Source: an uncultured Christensenellaceae bacterium
GTDB taxonomy: Bacteria; Bacillota; Clostridia; Christensenellales; MGBC116941
Direction of reading: 5' to 3'
NCBI GenBank assembly: GCA_910585035.1
Contig: CAJUEF010000018.1
Coordinates: forward strand, 19,255 to 33,064
DNA: 13,810 nt
Both the position numbers and the translations under genes were made by a program. The notes beneath the pieces were generated by a model. It saw nothing but the letters and a program-made list of their open reading frames with translations, did not search any database and was not told where the DNA came from. Of this stretch, positions 13,072-13,810 are shown in pieces. How positions within the stretch are numbered: position 1 is the first letter of the stretch; every line of letters starts with the position of its first letter.

Positions 13072-13722
13072 ATGGAAAATACAAAAAAATATCCAAGGTA
13101 TTATTCCCTTGGTGAAGAAATAGCAAATGCAGTTACTCATGGTATAGCGACGGCGCTGGCAATAGCTGCTGCAGTTGTTTTAATTGTGTTTGCGGGAATT
13201 TCAAGAGATCCTTGGAAAATTGTCAGTGCAAGTGTTTACGGTTTTAGTCTTATACTGCTTTATACCATGTCTACTCTTTATCACTCGTTTCCTATTGGAA
13301 AAACCAAGTCAGTTTTTCGGGTGTTTGACCATGCCTCTATATTTATACTCATAGCAGGTTCGTATACGCCTTTTACGCTTGTTACTCTTAGGGGAGTGGT
13401 TGGATGGGTGTTATTTGGCGTTATTTGGGCAAGTGCTGTTACGGGCGTTGTTTTGAACGCAATAAGCGTTGATAAGTTTGCAAAGTTTTCACTTATATGT
13501 TATCTTGCCAGCGGATGGTGCGTTGTATTTGCTATGAAGCCCCTTATAGATGCAATGCCTTTAAACGGCATAATGCTTTTGGTAATAGGTGGACTTATGT
13601 ATACAATAGGCGTTATTTTCTTTAAACTCAGAAACAGATATATGCATTCAATATGGCATGTGTTTGTGTTTATGGGTAGTCTTTTCCAGTATTTTTGCAT
13701 ACTGTTTTATGTGATAAAATAA
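13072..13722 (+). CDS. Hemolysin III / PAQR-type membrane protein
   Basis: The 216-residue protein has seven predicted transmembrane segments and the conserved residues of the hemolysin III (YqfA, COG1272) family, the bacterial branch of the PAQR superfamily: E16..N..TH23, S67...YH71, FDH at 85-87, ILIAGSYTPF at 92-101, and HSIWH at 192-196. The Ser/Asp/His set forms the zinc site that links PAQR proteins to hydrolase-like activity. The name comes from a Bacillus cereus member; a role in haemolysis should not be assumed. The ATG has AAAGG only 3 bases upstream and AAGGAG 14 bases upstream, so initiation may be weak or fed by read-through from rluD, 24 bases before. Confidence 0.93.
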   Translation: MENTKKYPRYYSLGEEIANAVTHGIATALAIAAAVVLIVFAGISRDPWKIVSASVYGFSLILLYTMSTLYHSFPIGKTKSVFRVFDHASIFILIAGSYTPFTLVTLRGVVGWVLFGVIWASAVTGVVLNAISVDKFAKFSLICYLASGWCVVFAMKPLIDAMPLNGIMLLVIGGLMYTIGVIFFKLRNRYMHSIWHVFVFMGSLFQYFCILFYVIK

Positions 13723-13780
13723 AATTTTAATGGTGGAACAGAAAGATATTATGTATTTTTCTTTTTCACTTTTCTTTTTT

Positions 13781-13808
13781 CCACCTTTCTTTAAGAAAAG
13801 AAAGGTGG
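13781..13808 (+). repeat. Hairpin at the window edge, possible terminator or dispersed repeat
   Basis: CCACCTTTCTTT-AAGA-AAAGAAAGGTGG, a perfect 12-bp stem, 58 bases after the hemolysin III stop. The expected 3' T-tract would lie outside the window, so termination cannot be judged. The core resembles the hairpin at 193-224. Confidence 0.5.
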
Positions 13809-13810
13809 AG

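Noticed and set aside
13072..13722. Toxin/haemolysin interpretation of the hemolysin III-type gene
   Set aside because: The family is widespread in non-pathogens and belongs to the PAQR membrane proteins; the name alone does not show toxin function.

Overview
The window looks like chromosomal DNA of a low-GC, spore-forming member of the Clostridia. Coding DNA is AT-rich with A/T-ending codons, Shine-Dalgarno sites are AGGAGG-like, and start codons are often TTG or GTG. The gene content is typical of the group: a NadD-YqeK fusion beside RsfS, a SleB/CwlJ-type hydrolase, a PdaC-like deacetylase, a PPi-type phosphofructokinase and a bacteriohemerythrin. I see no rRNA, tRNA, CRISPR array, transposase or phage gene. 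The species is not identifiable from this alone.

Layout. (1) 1-236: the last codons of a plus-strand gene, probably a Ser/Thr/Lys-rich tail, then a bidirectional terminator and a second hairpin. (2) 237-1759, minus: nadD-yqeK followed by rsfS. (3) 1844-5134: a cell-envelope block. It holds an unrecognised four-TM membrane protein (+), a secreted peptidoglycan-binding-domain protein (-), a PdaC-like polysaccharide deacetylase (-) and a SleB/CwlJ hydrolase (+). (4) 5188-5625: aroQ, with its own promoter and a strong 20-bp terminator. (5) 5709-7671, minus: a probable operon of membrane-anchored alpha/beta hydrolase, YgjP-type metallopeptidase and Dabb-domain protein. (6) 7788-9984, minus: a SunS-like glycosyltransferase with TPRs and then a phosphofructokinase carrying the PPi-type residues. 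(7) 10108-10383: a small DUF5665 membrane protein. (8) 10433-11374, minus: a bacteriohemerythrin with an extra C-terminal domain that resembles CheX/CheC. (9) 11375-11647: a divergent regulatory region with two good promoters and two perfect dyads. (10) 11648-13722, plus: lspA-rluD (4-nt overlap) and a hemolysin III/PAQR-type membrane protein, then a hairpin at the window edge.

Most of the window is housekeeping: NAD synthesis and Ap4A turnover, ribosome silencing, shikimate pathway, glycolysis, lipoprotein maturation and rRNA pseudouridylation. The envelope block suits growth- or spore-related wall remodelling. I did not find a clear multi-gene novel system. The points most worth a second look are the hemerythrin with its degenerate CheX-like tail and operator-like upstream dyads, a hairpin that would hide the ribosome-binding site of the peptidoglycan-binding protein, the PPi signature in the phosphofructokinase, and similar hairpins at both window ends.
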